60,960 nt of DNA, taken from positions 1-60,960 of the forward strand of contig NZ_JALNUP010000023.1 of NCBI RefSeq assembly GCF_026540855.1. Reading direction: 5' to 3'. The notes under the pieces are model-generated. The model saw nothing but the letters and a program-made list of their open reading frames with translations, had not been told where the DNA came from and did no database searches. This document shows, piece by piece, positions 1 to 9,251 of the stretch. Position 1 is the stretch's first letter. Every line of letters begins with the position of its first letter. This stretch comes from Sphingomonas sp. GC_Shp_5. GTDB lineage: Bacteria > Pseudomonadota > Alphaproteobacteria > Sphingomonadales > Sphingomonadaceae. The position numbers and the translations under genes were made by a program.

Positions 1-446
1 CCGCCGTTGCCACCGAAATCGTCATTGCCGCCGGCCCAATCGTCGCCGCCGCCGCCACCGCCGCGATTACCGCCGGCGCCACCCTGGCCACCGTTCGGGC
101 CATCGAGCATGGTCAGCACCGAATTGAAGCCCTGCAGCGTGATCTCGGTCGAATAGCGGTCCTGGCCCTGCTGATCCTGCCACTTGCGGGTGGTCAGCGC
201 GCCCTCGATGTAGACCTTCGATCCCTTGCGGAGGAACCGCTCGGCGACGTTGGCCAGACCCTCGTTGAACACCTTCACGGTGTGCCACTCGGTCTTTTCC
301 TTGCGCTCGCCGCTGCTCTTGTCCTTCCAGGACTCGCTGGTCGCGATCCGCAGTTCGACGACCTTGCCGCCGTTCTGGAAGCTCCGGCTTTCGGGGTCGC
401 GCCCCAGGTTGCCGACGAGAATGACCTTGTTGACGCTGCCCGCCAT
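1..446 (-). CDS. ssb: Single-stranded DNA-binding protein SSB (C-terminus cut by window edge)
   Basis: SSB coats single-stranded DNA in replication, recombination and repair. The start is the ATG at 446, giving an N-terminus that begins [18 protein letters not shown], the classic SSB opening. The OB fold covers roughly residues 5-110, with the conserved stretches TEWHTV and GSKVYIEG. From about residue 115 it runs into a Gly/Asn-rich disordered tail. The acidic C-terminal tip lies beyond base 1 and cannot be checked. It lies 13 bp after the feoB stop, but its function is unrelated to iron transport. Confidence 0.95.
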   Translation of the reverse strand, partial: MAGSVNKVILVGNLGRDPESRSFQNGGKVVELRIATSESWKDKSSGERKEKTEWHTVKVFNEGLANVAERFLRKGSKVYIEGALTTRKWQDQQGQDRYSTEITLQGFNSVLTMLDGPNGGQGGAGGNRGGGGGGDDWAGGNDDFGGNG

Positions 447-459
447 GAATGCCTCGAAA

Positions 460-2322
460 TCAGAGGCCGGCGAACACCGCCAGCCAGTAGGTTATGCCGG
501 CCATGATGTAGGCGGCGGCGAACAAATAGCCAACCATGAACAGCGGCCACTTCCAGCCGTTGGTCTCGCGGCGGGTCACCGCGATCGTCGAAATGCACTG
601 CGGCGCGAACACGAACCACATCAGGAAGGCGAGTGAGGTCGGCAGCGTCCAGCGGCCGCGGATCTGGTCGGTGATCTTGCTCGTGCCGGCATCGTTGGTG
701 TCGTCGATCGCATAGACGGTGCCGATCGCAGACACCGCCACCTCGCGTGCCGCCATTGCGGGGAGCAGCGCCAGCGCGATGTCGCGGTTGAAGCCGATCG
801 GCTTCACCAGCACCTCGATGCCGCTGCCGATCCGCCCCGCGATCGAATAGCTCACCGGCGAGATGCCTGATCCTTCCGGCGGCTTGGGGAAGCTCAGCAG
901 CAGCCACAGCACCACCGTGGTCAACGCGATGGTGGTGCCGGCGCGCTTGAGGAACACTATCGCGCGCTGCCACAGCCCGATCAGCACATCGCCCGCCCGC
1001 GGCCACTGGTATTTGGGCATCTCCATCATGAAGCCGGACGAGACGCCCTTGGTCACCGTCCGCCGCAGCAACAGCGCCGCCACATAGGCGCCGGCGATGC
1101 CGATGATCAGCAGCCCGAACATTACCAGCCCTTGCAGGCCCACGCCCGGCAGCACCCGGGTGTTGGGGATCATCGCGCCGATGATCAGCGTGTACACCGG
1201 CCAGCGCGCGCTGCACGTCATCAGCGGCGCGATCAGGATGGTGGTCAGCCGGTCCTTCTCATCCTCGATCGTCCGCGTCGCCATGATCCCCGGCACCGCG
1301 CAGGCAAAGCTCGACAGCAGCGGGATGAAGGCGCGGCCGGAGAGGCCGACGGTCGCCATCAGCCGGTCCATCAGAAACGCGGCGCGGACCATGTAGCCCG
1401 ACGATTCGAGCACCAGGATGAACAGGAACAGGATGAGGATCTGCGGCAGGAACACGACCACCGCGCCGACACCGGCGACCAGCCCGTCGGTGATCAGCGA
1501 GCGCACGAAGCTGTCGGGCATTGATGCCTTGATCAGCCCTTGCAGGTCGGCAAAGCCGGCGTCGATCAGGTCGGCGGGCACAGTCGCCCAGCTGAACACC
1601 GCCTGGAACATCAGGAACAGAATGGCGACCAGCACCAGCGGCCCGGCCACCGGGTGGAGCGCGACCGCGTCGAGCAGATTCGCCCAGCGCCGCCCCGCAG
1701 TCTCGGACACGGTCGCCGCCGCGGCGATCTGGCGCGCGCGGCGCTGCAGCCCGGCCATGTCGGCGCCCGCCTCGATCGGCCGCGCCGGGGTGCGTACCAC
1801 GCCGCCACCGCCGACCGCGTCCGCCACCGCGCCGCGCAGCGCATCGAGCCCGCGCTTGCGCACCGCGACGGTCGGCACCACCGTGACGCCGAGTTCGCGT
1901 TCGAGCACCGCGGGATCGAGCACCAGCCCGTCGCGCTCGGCGAGGTCGACCATGTTGAGCGCGACCACCACCGGTATCTCTAGCGCAATCAGCTGGAGGG
2001 TGAAGCGCAGGTGATTGTCGAGGTTGGCGGCATCCACCACCACCACCAGCGCATCCGGCCGCCGCTCGAGGCTGCTGGTGCCGGTGACGACGTCGCGGGT
2101 GACGCGCTCGTCGGGGCTGGACGGATCGAGGCTGTAGGCGCCGGGCAGGTCGATCAGCTCGACCGGGCGACCGTCATCGAGCACGAGTCGGCCCGAATGC
2201 CGCTCGACGGTAACACCGGGATAATTGCCGACCTTCTGGCGGGCGCCGGTCAGGGCATTGAACAGCGCGCTCTTGCCGGCATTGGGATTGCCGACCAGCG
2301 CCACCAGCGGTGCTGCGTTCAT
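460..2322 (-). CDS. feoB: Ferrous iron transport protein B, GTPase-permease
   Basis: FeoB moves Fe(II) across the inner membrane, with an N-terminal G-protein domain coupled to a polytopic permease. The P-loop GNPNAGKS is at residues 11-18, DLPG (G3) at 58-61 and NMVD (G4) at 123-126. The membrane part follows from about residue 210, with two Gate-like halves. At 620 aa it is shorter than the E. coli protein (773 aa), as is common in alphaproteobacteria. The ATG at 2322 lies one base after the feoA stop, so the two are almost certainly co-translated. No FeoC gene is seen. Confidence 0.96.
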   Translation of the reverse strand: MNAAPLVALVGNPNAGKSALFNALTGARQKVGNYPGVTVERHSGRLVLDDGRPVELIDLPGAYSLDPSSPDERVTRDVVTGTSSLERRPDALVVVVDAANLDNHLRFTLQLIALEIPVVVALNMVDLAERDGLVLDPAVLERELGVTVVPTVAVRKRGLDALRGAVADAVGGGGVVRTPARPIEAGADMAGLQRRARQIAAAATVSETAGRRWANLLDAVALHPVAGPLVLVAILFLMFQAVFSWATVPADLIDAGFADLQGLIKASMPDSFVRSLITDGLVAGVGAVVVFLPQILILFLFILVLESSGYMVRAAFLMDRLMATVGLSGRAFIPLLSSFACAVPGIMATRTIEDEKDRLTTILIAPLMTCSARWPVYTLIIGAMIPNTRVLPGVGLQGLVMFGLLIIGIAGAYVAALLLRRTVTKGVSSGFMMEMPKYQWPRAGDVLIGLWQRAIVFLKRAGTTIALTTVVLWLLLSFPKPPEGSGISPVSYSIAGRIGSGIEVLVKPIGFNRDIALALLPAMAAREVAVSAIGTVYAIDDTNDAGTSKITDQIRGRWTLPTSLAFLMWFVFAPQCISTIAVTRRETNGWKWPLFMVGYLFAAAYIMAGITYWLAVFAGL

Positions 2323-2323
2323 T

Positions 2324-2620
2324 CTATCCGGCGAAAGCGACGGTAGCAGCGGGGGTGGCGGGATCGACGTGGATCGCGCTGGCGACCGCGCGGCGCAGCG
2401 CCACCGTCATTCGCCCGATCCGGCAGGCGATCGGCCCGTTGCCGAGCGAGGCGCGATGCAGCACCTCCACCGCGACGCCCTCGTCGAAGCCGAACTCGCG
2501 CAGCCGGCGCGCCTCGGGCACCGCGAGCAGCGCCCAGTCGATCGCGGCGACGGTCGCCTGCTGTCGACGCGGAAGCGAAACCAGGCTGAGTTCGGGCACG
2601 ACGTGGCGGGACATATCCAT
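2324..2620 (-). CDS. feoA: Ferrous iron transport protein A (SH3-like)
   Basis: FeoA is a small SH3-fold partner of FeoB. The fold is supported by the conserved stretch LREFGFDEGVAVEVLHRA followed by GNGPIACRIG. The longest reading starts at ATG 2638, but that start overlaps a Fur-box-like palindrome. In-frame ATGs at 2620 and 2614 give more usual lengths, and 2620 is annotated here. None of the starts has a clear Shine-Dalgarno. It is the first gene of the feoAB pair and lies 96 bp downstream of coq9 on the same strand. Confidence 0.88.
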   Translation of the reverse strand: MDMSRHVVPELSLVSLPRRQQATVAAIDWALLAVPEARRLREFGFDEGVAVEVLHRASLGNGPIACRIGRMTVALRRAVASAIHVDPATPAATVAFAG

Positions 2621-2628
2621 GATGCGAC

Positions 2629-2643
2629 TGATTATCATTTACT
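2629..2643. promoter_or_regulatory. Possible Fur box in front of feoAB
   Basis: The sequence TGATTATCATTTACT matches the 7-1-7 Fur consensus TGATAATNATTATCA at about 10 of 14 informative positions and contains a perfect ATGATAATCA core on the minus strand. It lies just upstream of the preferred feoA start. Repression of feoAB by Fur-Fe(II) is well known in other bacteria. The site is inferred from sequence only, and alphaproteobacteria may use other iron regulators instead. Confidence 0.45.
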
Positions 2644-2716
2644 GATCGCCGAGTAAATGCATTCTGCCGCATTTGCGGAAGCGCTGAGCGGCAGCGTCGG
2701 GTGCCGCCGCGCGCCC

Positions 2717-3373
2717 TCACACCACTGGGTAGCGCAACCGCCCGATGAACCGCGAGAGGCTCGGCATATGCCCGGTTCGCCGCACGAACCCGGCCTTGGC
2801 CTTTTCGAAGCGCATGATCCCGTCGATCCGCCGGGCGAGAAAGGCGCGGGTGTCGGCCCAGTCGTCGCTGTCGTCGTCGAGGAACACCGTCACCGTCGCG
2901 GCATAGACGCCGAGCAGGATGGTGCGCTTGGTATAATGGTTATAGTCGGTCGCGGTATCGCCGGCGCGAGCCCAGATCTCGTCCACCGTCCGCCAGCCGA
3001 GTCGCGCGCCACGCGCGAGGTGCTGCGGCATGGCGAGGATGGTCAGCGCGCGGCGCAGTGATTCGCGCGAGGTCGCGACCGCGGCGAGGCGGGCTTCCAC
3101 CAGTGCGGCGATGCGGCCGCGAATCTTCATTGCCGCCAGTTGCTCAGGGGGCAGCGCCGCTGCCATTGCCGCGTCGACGCTGGCGAACCAGGCATCGATC
3201 ATGTCCACCGCCCCGCCAGGGAACGCGAGCGCCGCGATGCCGCGGTCGATCCCTTTTGCATCGGCGGCCATGTCGCGCGCGGCGTCGCTCCAGCCGTCGA
3301 AGGCGGCATTGGCGGCGATCCCCGGCGCGAGCGCCACGCGGATTTCGTCGAGCGTCAGATCCTCGGTCATCAC
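2717..3373 (-). CDS. COQ9 family ubiquinone biosynthesis protein
   Basis: This 218-aa protein carries the COQ9 C-terminal domain: an all-helical, TetR-like lipid-binding fold with the signature DYNHYTKR at residues 143-150 and a helical tail. In mitochondria COQ9 binds ubiquinone intermediates and helps COQ7 hydroxylate them. A similar role in the bacterial ubiquinone pathway is inferred from the family. Its ATG overlaps the stop of the upstream EamA gene in an ATGA, which suggests translational coupling. Met1 and Met2 are both possible starts. Confidence 0.88.
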   Translation of the reverse strand: MMTEDLTLDEIRVALAPGIAANAAFDGWSDAARDMAADAKGIDRGIAALAFPGGAVDMIDAWFASVDAAMAAALPPEQLAAMKIRGRIAALVEARLAAVATSRESLRRALTILAMPQHLARGARLGWRTVDEIWARAGDTATDYNHYTKRTILLGVYAATVTVFLDDDSDDWADTRAFLARRIDGIMRFEKAKAGFVRRTGHMPSLSRFIGRLRYPVV

Positions 3374-4332
3374 GAATGCTCCTGCGCTTCTCGCGCCGCG
3401 GGTGCAACCACCGGTGTCGCCGCGGTGTCGCCGCGCCGCACCAGCACCAGCGCCAGGCAGACGAGGGCGACGCCGATGAAATCGGGGCCGTGCAGCCGCT
3501 CGCCATAGTCGATCCAGCCGATCGCGCCTGCCACCACCGGCTGCACCAGCAGCGCGACCCCCACCACCAGCGGCGATGCCTTGCCGAGCGCATAGATCAT
3601 GCAGCCCTGGCCGATCAGCTGGCTCACCACCGCCAGGCCGATCAGCGGCGTCCAGTCACCGGGCATCACCCGCTCGCCGAGGATCAGCGCGAACACCAGC
3701 AGCGGCGCGACGCTGGCCATCGTCGACAGCGCCAGCGCCGGCAGCGGCGCCATGGTCGTGCGCACCCGCGCCATCAGCACGAAATAGAGTGTGTAGAGCA
3801 GCCCGGCGAGCACGCAGAGCAGGTCGCCGGCGAGGTTTCGCGGGTCGAGCTGGTACGATCGCCCCATCAGCAGCGCCGCGCCGGCAAAGGCGAGCCCGAG
3901 CGCGAGCGCCTGGGTGCGGTTGGGCCAGGCCCGCGCGATCAGGAAGCCGTAGATAGGGAAGATCAGCGTCGCCGAATTGCCAAACAGCGTCGCATTGGCA
4001 AGCGTGGTGCGCAGGATGCCGAGGTGCCAGGTGCCAAGGTCGAGCGCGAAGGCGACGCCGCCGGCGGCCAGCATCACCCACATCCACCGGTCCATCCGCC
4101 GCGGTCGTGCCCCGCTCGCCAGCGCCAGCACCACCAGGAAGGGCAGGGCGATCGCCATCCGCCAGAAGGCCGCCGCCACCGGCCCGGTATCGGCAAGCCG
4201 CACGAACCAGCCCCCGAAGGCGAGCGCGACATTCCCGATCAGCAAGGCGACGAAGGCGCTCGCCGGGGTCGCGGCCGGCACGGCGGCGGTTGGCGGCGGA
4301 ACAGAATTTATTGGGGGCGTCGCGGCGTGCAT
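3370..4332 (-). CDS. EamA/DMT family permease
   Basis: This is a drug/metabolite-transporter superfamily protein of 320 aa with about ten transmembrane helices arranged as two EamA repeats. The first begins near residue 28 (LLIGNVALAFGGWFVRLAD) and the second near residue 175. A proline/alanine-rich cytoplasmic N-terminus precedes helix 1. The substrate cannot be read from sequence. The stop codon overlaps the coq9 start (ATGA), so the two share a transcript. A functional link to ubiquinone is not implied. Confidence 0.88.
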   Translation of the reverse strand: MHAATPPINSVPPPTAAVPAATPASAFVALLIGNVALAFGGWFVRLADTGPVAAAFWRMAIALPFLVVLALASGARPRRMDRWMWVMLAAGGVAFALDLGTWHLGILRTTLANATLFGNSATLIFPIYGFLIARAWPNRTQALALGLAFAGAALLMGRSYQLDPRNLAGDLLCVLAGLLYTLYFVLMARVRTTMAPLPALALSTMASVAPLLVFALILGERVMPGDWTPLIGLAVVSQLIGQGCMIYALGKASPLVVGVALLVQPVVAGAIGWIDYGERLHGPDFIGVALVCLALVLVRRGDTAATPVVAPAAREAQEHS

Positions 4333-4389
4333 GCCGCGGTGTAGCTTCCTATCTGCGATCCGTCAGTGAAACAAAAGTTGGAGCCCTGC

Positions 4390-5463
4390 ATGCCGAGCCT
4401 GTTCGATCCCGTTACGCTGGGCGATATTCCTGCCGCCAATCGCGTGCTGATGGCCCCGCTCACCCGCGGCCGCGCCACCGATGGCCACGTCCCTACCGAG
4501 ATCATGATCGACTATTATCGTCAGCGCGCCGGCGCCGGGCTGATCATCACCGAAGGCACCGGGGTCAGCCGCCAGGGCATGGGCTGGCCGAACGCGCCGG
4601 GGCTGTGGACCGAGGAGCAGATCGAGGCGTGGAAGCCGATCACCGCCGCGGTGCACGAGGCGGGCGGGCATATCGTCGCGCAGATCTGGCACATGGGCCG
4701 GCTCGCGCGCCCCGACGTCACCGGCGTCACCCCGCTGTCGTCCTCGGCGACCCGCGCGCCCTATCACAAGCCCGAGAACCCCTATGTCGAGGCCCAGGCG
4801 GCGACGCTCGACGACATTGCGCGCGCGCAGGACGAATATGCCGAGGCCGCCCGCGCCGCGCTGCGCGCCGGGTTCGACGGTGTCCAGCTCCATGGCGCCA
4901 ATGGCTATCTGATCGACCAGTTCCTGCGCGATGGCACCAACTTCCGTGATGACGAATATGGCGGCAGCCCGGAAAACCGGGTCCGCTTCATGCGCGAATT
5001 GGTCGCGCGGGTGGTCGATGCGATCGGCGCCGGGCGCACCAGCATCCGCCTGTCGCCCAATGGCGAGACCCAGGGTGCGGACGACAGCAACCCCTTGTCC
5101 GTCTTCATCCCCGCCGCTCAGGCGCTCGACGATCTCGGCATCGCCTTCCTCGAGCTGCGCGAGCTCGGTCCCGACGGCACCTTCGGCAGCACCGAGGTGC
5201 CCAAGCTGTCGCCCGAGATCCGCAAGGTGTTCAGCGGCCCGCTGATCCTCAACCAGGATTATACGCTGGCCGAGGCGCAGGCCGATCTCGACTCGGGGCT
5301 CGCCGACGGCATCGCCTTCGGCCGTCCGTTCATCGCCAACCCCGATCTGGTCGAGCGCCTGCGTACTGGCGCGCCGCTTGCCAAGGACGATCAGCCGACC
5401 TGGTACAGCAAGGGCCCCGAGGGCTACACCGACTATCCGGCGCTCGAGACCGCGGCGGCGTAA
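4390..5463 (+). CDS. Old Yellow Enzyme family alkene reductase (NemA-like)
   Basis: This FMN-dependent, NAD(P)H-using reductase acts on activated C=C bonds or nitro compounds. The start at 4390 (MPSLFDPVTLGD) is preferred over the ATG at 4366 because GGAG lies about eight bases upstream. OYE hallmarks are visible: MAPLTRGRA near the N-terminus, QIWHMGR, and HGANGYLIDQFLRDGTN with the substrate-binding His/Asn pair and an FRDDEYGG loop. The C-terminal phosphate-binding segment includes DGIAFGRPFIANPDL. The length (357 aa) is normal. It stands alone between divergent and convergent neighbours. Confidence 0.94.
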   Translation: MPSLFDPVTLGDIPAANRVLMAPLTRGRATDGHVPTEIMIDYYRQRAGAGLIITEGTGVSRQGMGWPNAPGLWTEEQIEAWKPITAAVHEAGGHIVAQIWHMGRLARPDVTGVTPLSSSATRAPYHKPENPYVEAQAATLDDIARAQDEYAEAARAALRAGFDGVQLHGANGYLIDQFLRDGTNFRDDEYGGSPENRVRFMRELVARVVDAIGAGRTSIRLSPNGETQGADDSNPLSVFIPAAQALDDLGIAFLELRELGPDGTFGSTEVPKLSPEIRKVFSGPLILNQDYTLAEAQADLDSGLADGIAFGRPFIANPDLVERLRTGAPLAKDDQPTWYSKGPEGYTDYPALETAAA

Positions 5464-5511
5464 CACCGCGAGCGGCGGCCCTCACCCTGCCGGCGGTACG
5501 GGTGAGGGCCG

Positions 5512-5949
5512 CTAGGCGTTTTCCCGATCGACCCGGTCCAGCCACCGGGTCGCCGCCGCGCGCAGCGGCTTGCGGAAACTGCCCTGCAGCAGCGGCACCA
5601 GCACCAGCAGCACCCACGGCCAGGCGAGCGCCGCAACCGCCAGCGCCATCCCGAGCACCGCGGCAGCGATCCGCACCCGCGCGATCAGTGCCGCGCTGCC
5701 GCCATCGAGCTGCAGCGTCCGCGGGCCCTTGGCGTCGTAGAAGGGATGGGTGGTGAGCGTTCCGCCGCCATCGAACCGGGTCTGCTGCGGCCGCAGCGAT
5801 TGCAGCGCCCCGGTGAGGCGCCCGGGCCCCGGAGCGGCGTTGCCCGGTAGCTCATGCTGCGCCACCGCCTTGCCGCTCAGCCGGTCGATCACCTCCAGCC
5901 GCCGCCCGCGCTCGACCACCTTCCAGCGCGAGGGCGGGACGTCGGTCAC
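5512..5949 (-). CDS. Hypothetical membrane protein, last gene of riboflavin operon
   Basis: This 145-aa protein has a soluble N-terminal part (about residues 1-85, beta-rich, with a charged segment around WKVVERGRRLEV) and a hydrophobic hairpin at about residues 88-122 that probably makes one or two transmembrane helices, ending in a basic tail. The family is not recognised. Its start lies four bases after the ribH stop, so it is probably cotranscribed with the riboflavin genes. No catalytic motif is seen. Confidence 0.75.
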   Translation of the reverse strand: MTDVPPSRWKVVERGRRLEVIDRLSGKAVAQHELPGNAAPGPGRLTGALQSLRPQQTRFDGGGTLTTHPFYDAKGPRTLQLDGGSAALIARVRIAAAVLGMALAVAALAWPWVLLVLVPLLQGSFRKPLRAAATRWLDRVDRENA

Positions 5950-5953
5950 CGGA

Positions 5954-6373
5954 TCAGCCGAACCGCGCCGCCAGCGCCATCATCGCCAGCGCCGCCTTGG
6001 CCGCGCCGCCGCCCTTGTCGAGCTCGGTCGGCCGCGCCCGGACCAGCGCCTGCGCTTCGTCCTCGGTGGTGAGGATGCCGTTGCCGATCGCCAGACCATC
6101 CATGGTCAGCGCCATGATCCCGCGCGCGCTCTCGTTGGCGACGATCTCGAAATGATAGGTCTCGCCGCGGATCACCACGCCCAAGGCGACGAAGGCATCA
6201 TATTGGCCGCTTTCCGCCGCCATCGCGATCGTGCCCGGCACCTCGAGCGCCCCCGGCACGGTGATCGTCTCGTGGCTGTGGCCCGCGGCCTCGATCGCGG
6301 CGCGCGCGCCCGCCACCAGCAGGTCGTTGAGATGGTCGTAGAAGCGCGCTTCGACGATGAGGACGTGGGCCAT
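5954..6373 (-). CDS. ribH: 6,7-dimethyl-8-ribityllumazine synthase
   Basis: RibH condenses 5-amino-6-ribitylamino-uracil with 3,4-dihydroxy-2-butanone 4-phosphate to give lumazine, the penultimate step of riboflavin synthesis. The motif RGETYHF at residues 69-75 holds the catalytic His (H74), and the aromatic substrate site is [16 protein letters not shown] and the C-terminal GGGAAKAAL are family hallmarks. The length, 139 aa, is short but within the family range. The ATG overlaps the ribBX stop in TGATG. Confidence 0.96.
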   Translation of the reverse strand: MAHVLIVEARFYDHLNDLLVAGARAAIEAAGHSHETITVPGALEVPGTIAMAAESGQYDAFVALGVVIRGETYHFEIVANESARGIMALTMDGLAIGNGILTTEDEAQALVRARPTELDKGGGAAKAALAMMALAARFG

Positions 6374-7521
6374 CAGTTTTCCGTTTCAATGCGGCGCTCG
6401 CCGACGATCGACAGGCCATAGCCGTCGAGCCCGATGAGCGTGTGGTGGGTGTTGGTGAGCAGCACCATTTCCTCGACGCCGAGTTCGGTGAGGATCATCG
6501 CGCCGACGCCATAGTCGCGCAACTCCTCCATGTCGGTCTCGGCGAGGGTGCCGGCGCGCGATTGCAGCGCCAGGGTGAACTGGTCGGCGCGCGGCTTGTT
6601 GATCACCACGATCACCCCCGCGCCCTCCGCGGCGATCATCTCCATCGAGCGGCGCAGCAGCCCGCCGCGGCAGCCGTCCTCGCCGAAGATGTCGGCGAAC
6701 GGCGACAGCGCATGCATCCGCACCAGCGTCGGCCTGGTCGGGTCCACCTTGCCCTTGACCAGCGCGATCTGCTCGGTGCCGGTCGCCTTGTTCCAATAGG
6801 TCAGCGCGGTCCATTCGCCGCCCCAGTCGCTGGTGAACTTGGCCTCGGCGCGCTTTTCGACGAGATGGTCGTAGCGGCGGCGATAGGCGATCAGGTCTCG
6901 GATCGTGCCGATCTTGAGGTTGTGGAACTGCGCGAAGGTGACGAGGTCGTCGAGCCGCGCCATCGTCCCGTCCTCGTTCATGATCTCGCAGATCACGCCC
7001 GAGGGGTTCAAGCCGGCGAGCCGCGACACGTCCACGGCCGCCTCGGTATGGCCGGTGCGCACCAGCACCCCGCCATCGCGCGCGACCAGCGGGAAGACGT
7101 GGCCCGGGGTGACGATCTCGTCCTTGCCCTTGGACGAATCGATCGCCACCGCCACCGTCCGCGCCCGGTCCGCCGCCGAGATGCCGGTGGTCACGCCGTC
7201 GCGCGCCTCGATCGAGGTGGTGAAGGCGGTCTCGTAGCGGGTGCCGTTGTTGCGGCTCATCAGCCCCAGGCCGAGCTCCTCGACGCGCTTCTTGGTCAGC
7301 GCCAGGCAGATCAGCCCGCGGCCATGCTTGGCCATGAAGTTGATCTTCTCGGGCGTCGCCATCTGCGCTGGGATCACCAGGTCGCCCTCGTTCTCGCGGT
7401 CCTCGTCGTCGACCAGGATGAACATCCGGCCGTTCTTGGCCTCGTCGATGATCTCTTCCGGGCTCGACAAAAAGGCGTGGCGCAGGCGCGAGAGCTCGGG
7501 CTTAAGCGGCTGGGTGGGCAC
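6373..7521 (-). CDS. 3,4-DHBP synthase fused to a degenerate GTP cyclohydrolase II-like domain (RibBX type)
   Basis: The N-terminal half is an intact RibB: acidic metal loop [11 protein letters not shown] at about residues 38-48, [19 protein letters not shown] and [16 protein letters not shown]. The C-terminal half (about 210-382) aligns in length with GTP cyclohydrolase II but lacks the zinc site: the usual cysteine-rich CLTGD...RCDCG block is replaced by [15 protein letters not shown]. RibB with an inactive RibA-like tail has been called RibBX. The GTG at 7521 is the start, with GGAG seven bases upstream. The longer ATG-initiated reading would overlap ribE by about 100 bases. The gene overlaps ribE by 20 bases and ribH by one. 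Confidence 0.92.
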   Translation of the reverse strand: MPTQPLKPELSRLRHAFLSSPEEIIDEAKNGRMFILVDDEDRENEGDLVIPAQMATPEKINFMAKHGRGLICLALTKKRVEELGLGLMSRNNGTRYETAFTTSIEARDGVTTGISAADRARTVAVAIDSSKGKDEIVTPGHVFPLVARDGGVLVRTGHTEAAVDVSRLAGLNPSGVICEIMNEDGTMARLDDLVTFAQFHNLKIGTIRDLIAYRRRYDHLVEKRAEAKFTSDWGGEWTALTYWNKATGTEQIALVKGKVDPTRPTLVRMHALSPFADIFGEDGCRGGLLRRSMEMIAAEGAGVIVVINKPRADQFTLALQSRAGTLAETDMEELRDYGVGAMILTELGVEEMVLLTNTHHTLIGLDGYGLSIVGERRIETEN

Positions 7522-8128
7522 GATAATGCTCCATGCGTTGGAGGTAGCGGGCGAGCACGTCGATCTCGATGTTGACCGCCTGGCCGGGCTTGATGGCGCC
7601 AAGCGTGGTCATCGCCTGCGTGTGGGGAATGATGTTGACCGCGAAATCGGTGCCCTCGGCATGATCGGTCACCGCGTTGACGGTGAGCGACACGCCGTCG
7701 ACCGTGATCGAGCCCTTGGTGGCAAGGAACGGCGCCAGCGCCGCGGGGACGCGGAAGCCGATCCGCCGCGAGTCGCCGTCCGCCACCAGCTCGGTGACGG
7801 TGGCGACACCATCGACATGACCGGTGACGATATGGCCGCCGAGCTCGTCGCCGAGCTTCATCGCGCGCTCGAGGTTCAATCGCTGTCCCTGATGCCACTG
7901 GCCCGGCGCGGTGCGGCTCAGCGTCTCGTGGCTGACGTCGACCGCGAACCAGCCCGGCTCGCCGGCGGCGGCCTTGTCGACCACCGTCAGGCACACGCCC
8001 GAACAGGCGATCGACGCGCCGAGCTCGATTCCGCCGGTGTCATAGGCGGTGCTGACGACCATCCGCGTGTCGCCGCGCGCCTCCACCGAGGTGATGGTGC
8101 CGATATCGGAGATTATGCCGGTAAACAT
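7502..8128 (-). CDS. ribE: Riboflavin synthase, alpha subunit
   Basis: This enzyme dismutates two lumazine molecules to riboflavin plus a pyrimidine, working as a trimer. It has two lumazine-binding repeats. The first opens [10 protein letters not shown], with [11 protein letters not shown] further on, and the second begins near [11 protein letters not shown] and contains [13 protein letters not shown]. The family's invariant start MFTGI places the ATG at 8128; the longer frame to 8188 only reads through ribD sequence. The length is 208 aa. It overlaps the ribD end by 16 bases and the ribBX start by 20 bases. Confidence 0.96.
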   Translation of the reverse strand: MFTGIISDIGTITSVEARGDTRMVVSTAYDTGGIELGASIACSGVCLTVVDKAAAGEPGWFAVDVSHETLSRTAPGQWHQGQRLNLERAMKLGDELGGHIVTGHVDGVATVTELVADGDSRRIGFRVPAALAPFLATKGSITVDGVSLTVNAVTDHAEGTDFAVNIIPHTQAMTTLGAIKPGQAVNIEIDVLARYLQRMEHYRAHPAA

Positions 8129-9234
8129 GGCCCGTGCCCGTAGACCTCCAGCCGGTCGCTGCCAAGTTGGCGCGCATCCTCCAGCCACCAGCGGCCATGT
8201 GCCAATGCGAGATCGCTAAGCCCGATGTCGCCGAGCGAGCGTCTGCCCGCCCCGATCAGAATCGGCGCGCGGTACAGCAGCAGCCGATCGACTAGTTCTG
8301 CGCGCAGGAACGCCGCCGCAGTCTCGGCGCCGCCTTCCACCAGCAGGTGGTCGACGCCGGCGAGTCCGGCGATGGCTTCAGGGGCGGCGATGGTCAGCCA
8401 GTCGCCAACTCGATCATACTCGCCATGGCCGTCACCCAAGCGCACGCTGGGGTCTTTCGCGGCTCCATCCGTGTGCGCCTTGACGAGATCCCAGCTTCCG
8501 CTGGGATGACTAGTTGAGGCAATCACGTCCTCCTGCGCCACGTCCGCTCCATCCCCGCCGCGCGTCAGCATCACGCGAACCGGGCTGCGCGCTTCCAATC
8601 CCGCCAGTCGAACATCCAGCCGCGGCGCATCCGCATCGACCGTGCCGCGCCCGACCAGGATCGCCTCGTGGCGGCTACGCTCGAGATGCGCATGCGCGCG
8701 CGCCTCGGGTCCGGTGATCCAGCGACTCGTGCCATCCGCCAGCGCGATGCAGCCGTCGAGCGACGTGGCGAGCTTGAGGGTGACGAACGGCCGCCCCAGG
8801 CGCAGCCGGGTCAGGAACCCCGCCATCGATGCCGCCGCCGCGGCCGCGCGCACGCCGGTGGTCACCGCGATCCCGGCGTCGCGCAGCCGTGCGAGTCCCG
8901 TGCCATCGGTGCGCGGATCGGGATCACCCATCGCCACCACCACCCGCGCCACCCCGGCCGCGACCAGCAGCGTCGAGCATGCCGGCCCGCGCGGCGAACG
9001 ATGCGCGCACGGTTCCAGCGTCACATAAGCGGTCGCGCCGCGCGCACCATCACCCGCCTCGGCGAGCGCCATCGCCTCGGCATGCGGCCGTCCGCCGGGC
9101 TGAGTCCAGCCGCGGCCGACCACCCGGCCGTCGCGGACGATCACGCAGCCGACATTAGGGTTGGGTGCGGTGCGCCCGCGGCCGCGTGACGCTAGCGCCA
9201 GCGCCGTGTCCATCCGGCGACCGTCGTCGGTCAC
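8113..9234 (-). CDS. ribD: Bifunctional pyrimidine deaminase/reductase RibD carrying an in-frame repeat insertion
   Basis: RibD deaminates and then reduces the GTP-derived pyrimidine in riboflavin synthesis. The deaminase zinc site is visible as [11 protein letters not shown] plus LEPCAH...GPACS. The reductase domain begins near [15 protein letters not shown] and ends with LLVEGGAET and [11 protein letters not shown]. Residues 242-268 (SHPSGSWDL to SVRLGDG) do not look like RibD. They are encoded by a palindromic repeat (8431-8510) of a type also found between genes in this window. The GTG at 9234 is the proposed start; ATG 9213 is an alternative. Upstream frame extension would overlap the preceding gene. 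The insert sits in the reductase domain and may be tolerated as a surface loop. Confidence 0.92.
   Translation of the reverse strand: MTDDGRRMDTALALASRGRGRTAPNPNVGCVIVRDGRVVGRGWTQPGGRPHAEAMALAEAGDGARGATAYVTLEPCAHRSPRGPACSTLLVAAGVARVVVAMGDPDPRTDGTGLARLRDAGIAVTTGVRAAAAAASMAGFLTRLRLGRPFVTLKLATSLDGCIALADGTSRWITGPEARAHAHLERSRHEAILVGRGTVDADAPRLDVRLAGLEARSPVRVMLTRGGDGADVAQEDVIASTSHPSGSWDLVKAHTDGAAKDPSVRLGDGHGEYDRVGDWLTIAAPEAIAGLAGVDHLLVEGGAETAAAFLRAELVDRLLLYRAPILIGAGRRSLGDIGLSDLALAHGRWWLEDARQLGSDRLEVYGHGPCLPA
8431..8510. repeat. Palindromic repeat element inside ribD
   Basis: Two arms face each other: 8431-8454 (starting GTCACCCAAGCG and ending TGGGGTC) and 8485-8510 (starting GAGATCCCAGC and ending GGGATGAC). 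Each arm is itself a near-palindrome and the two are inverted copies of each other. The same architecture occurs at 50890-50964 and, as one arm, at 60925-60950. Here it is translated as part of RibD with no stop or frame change. Confidence 0.85.
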
Positions 9235-9251
9235 GCCGGCGTGAGGACTGC

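Noticed and set aside
275..1216. Long minus-strand reading frame over feoB and ssb
   Set aside because: It is a frame shadow of feoB in GC-rich DNA with very Arg/His-rich composition and no domain.
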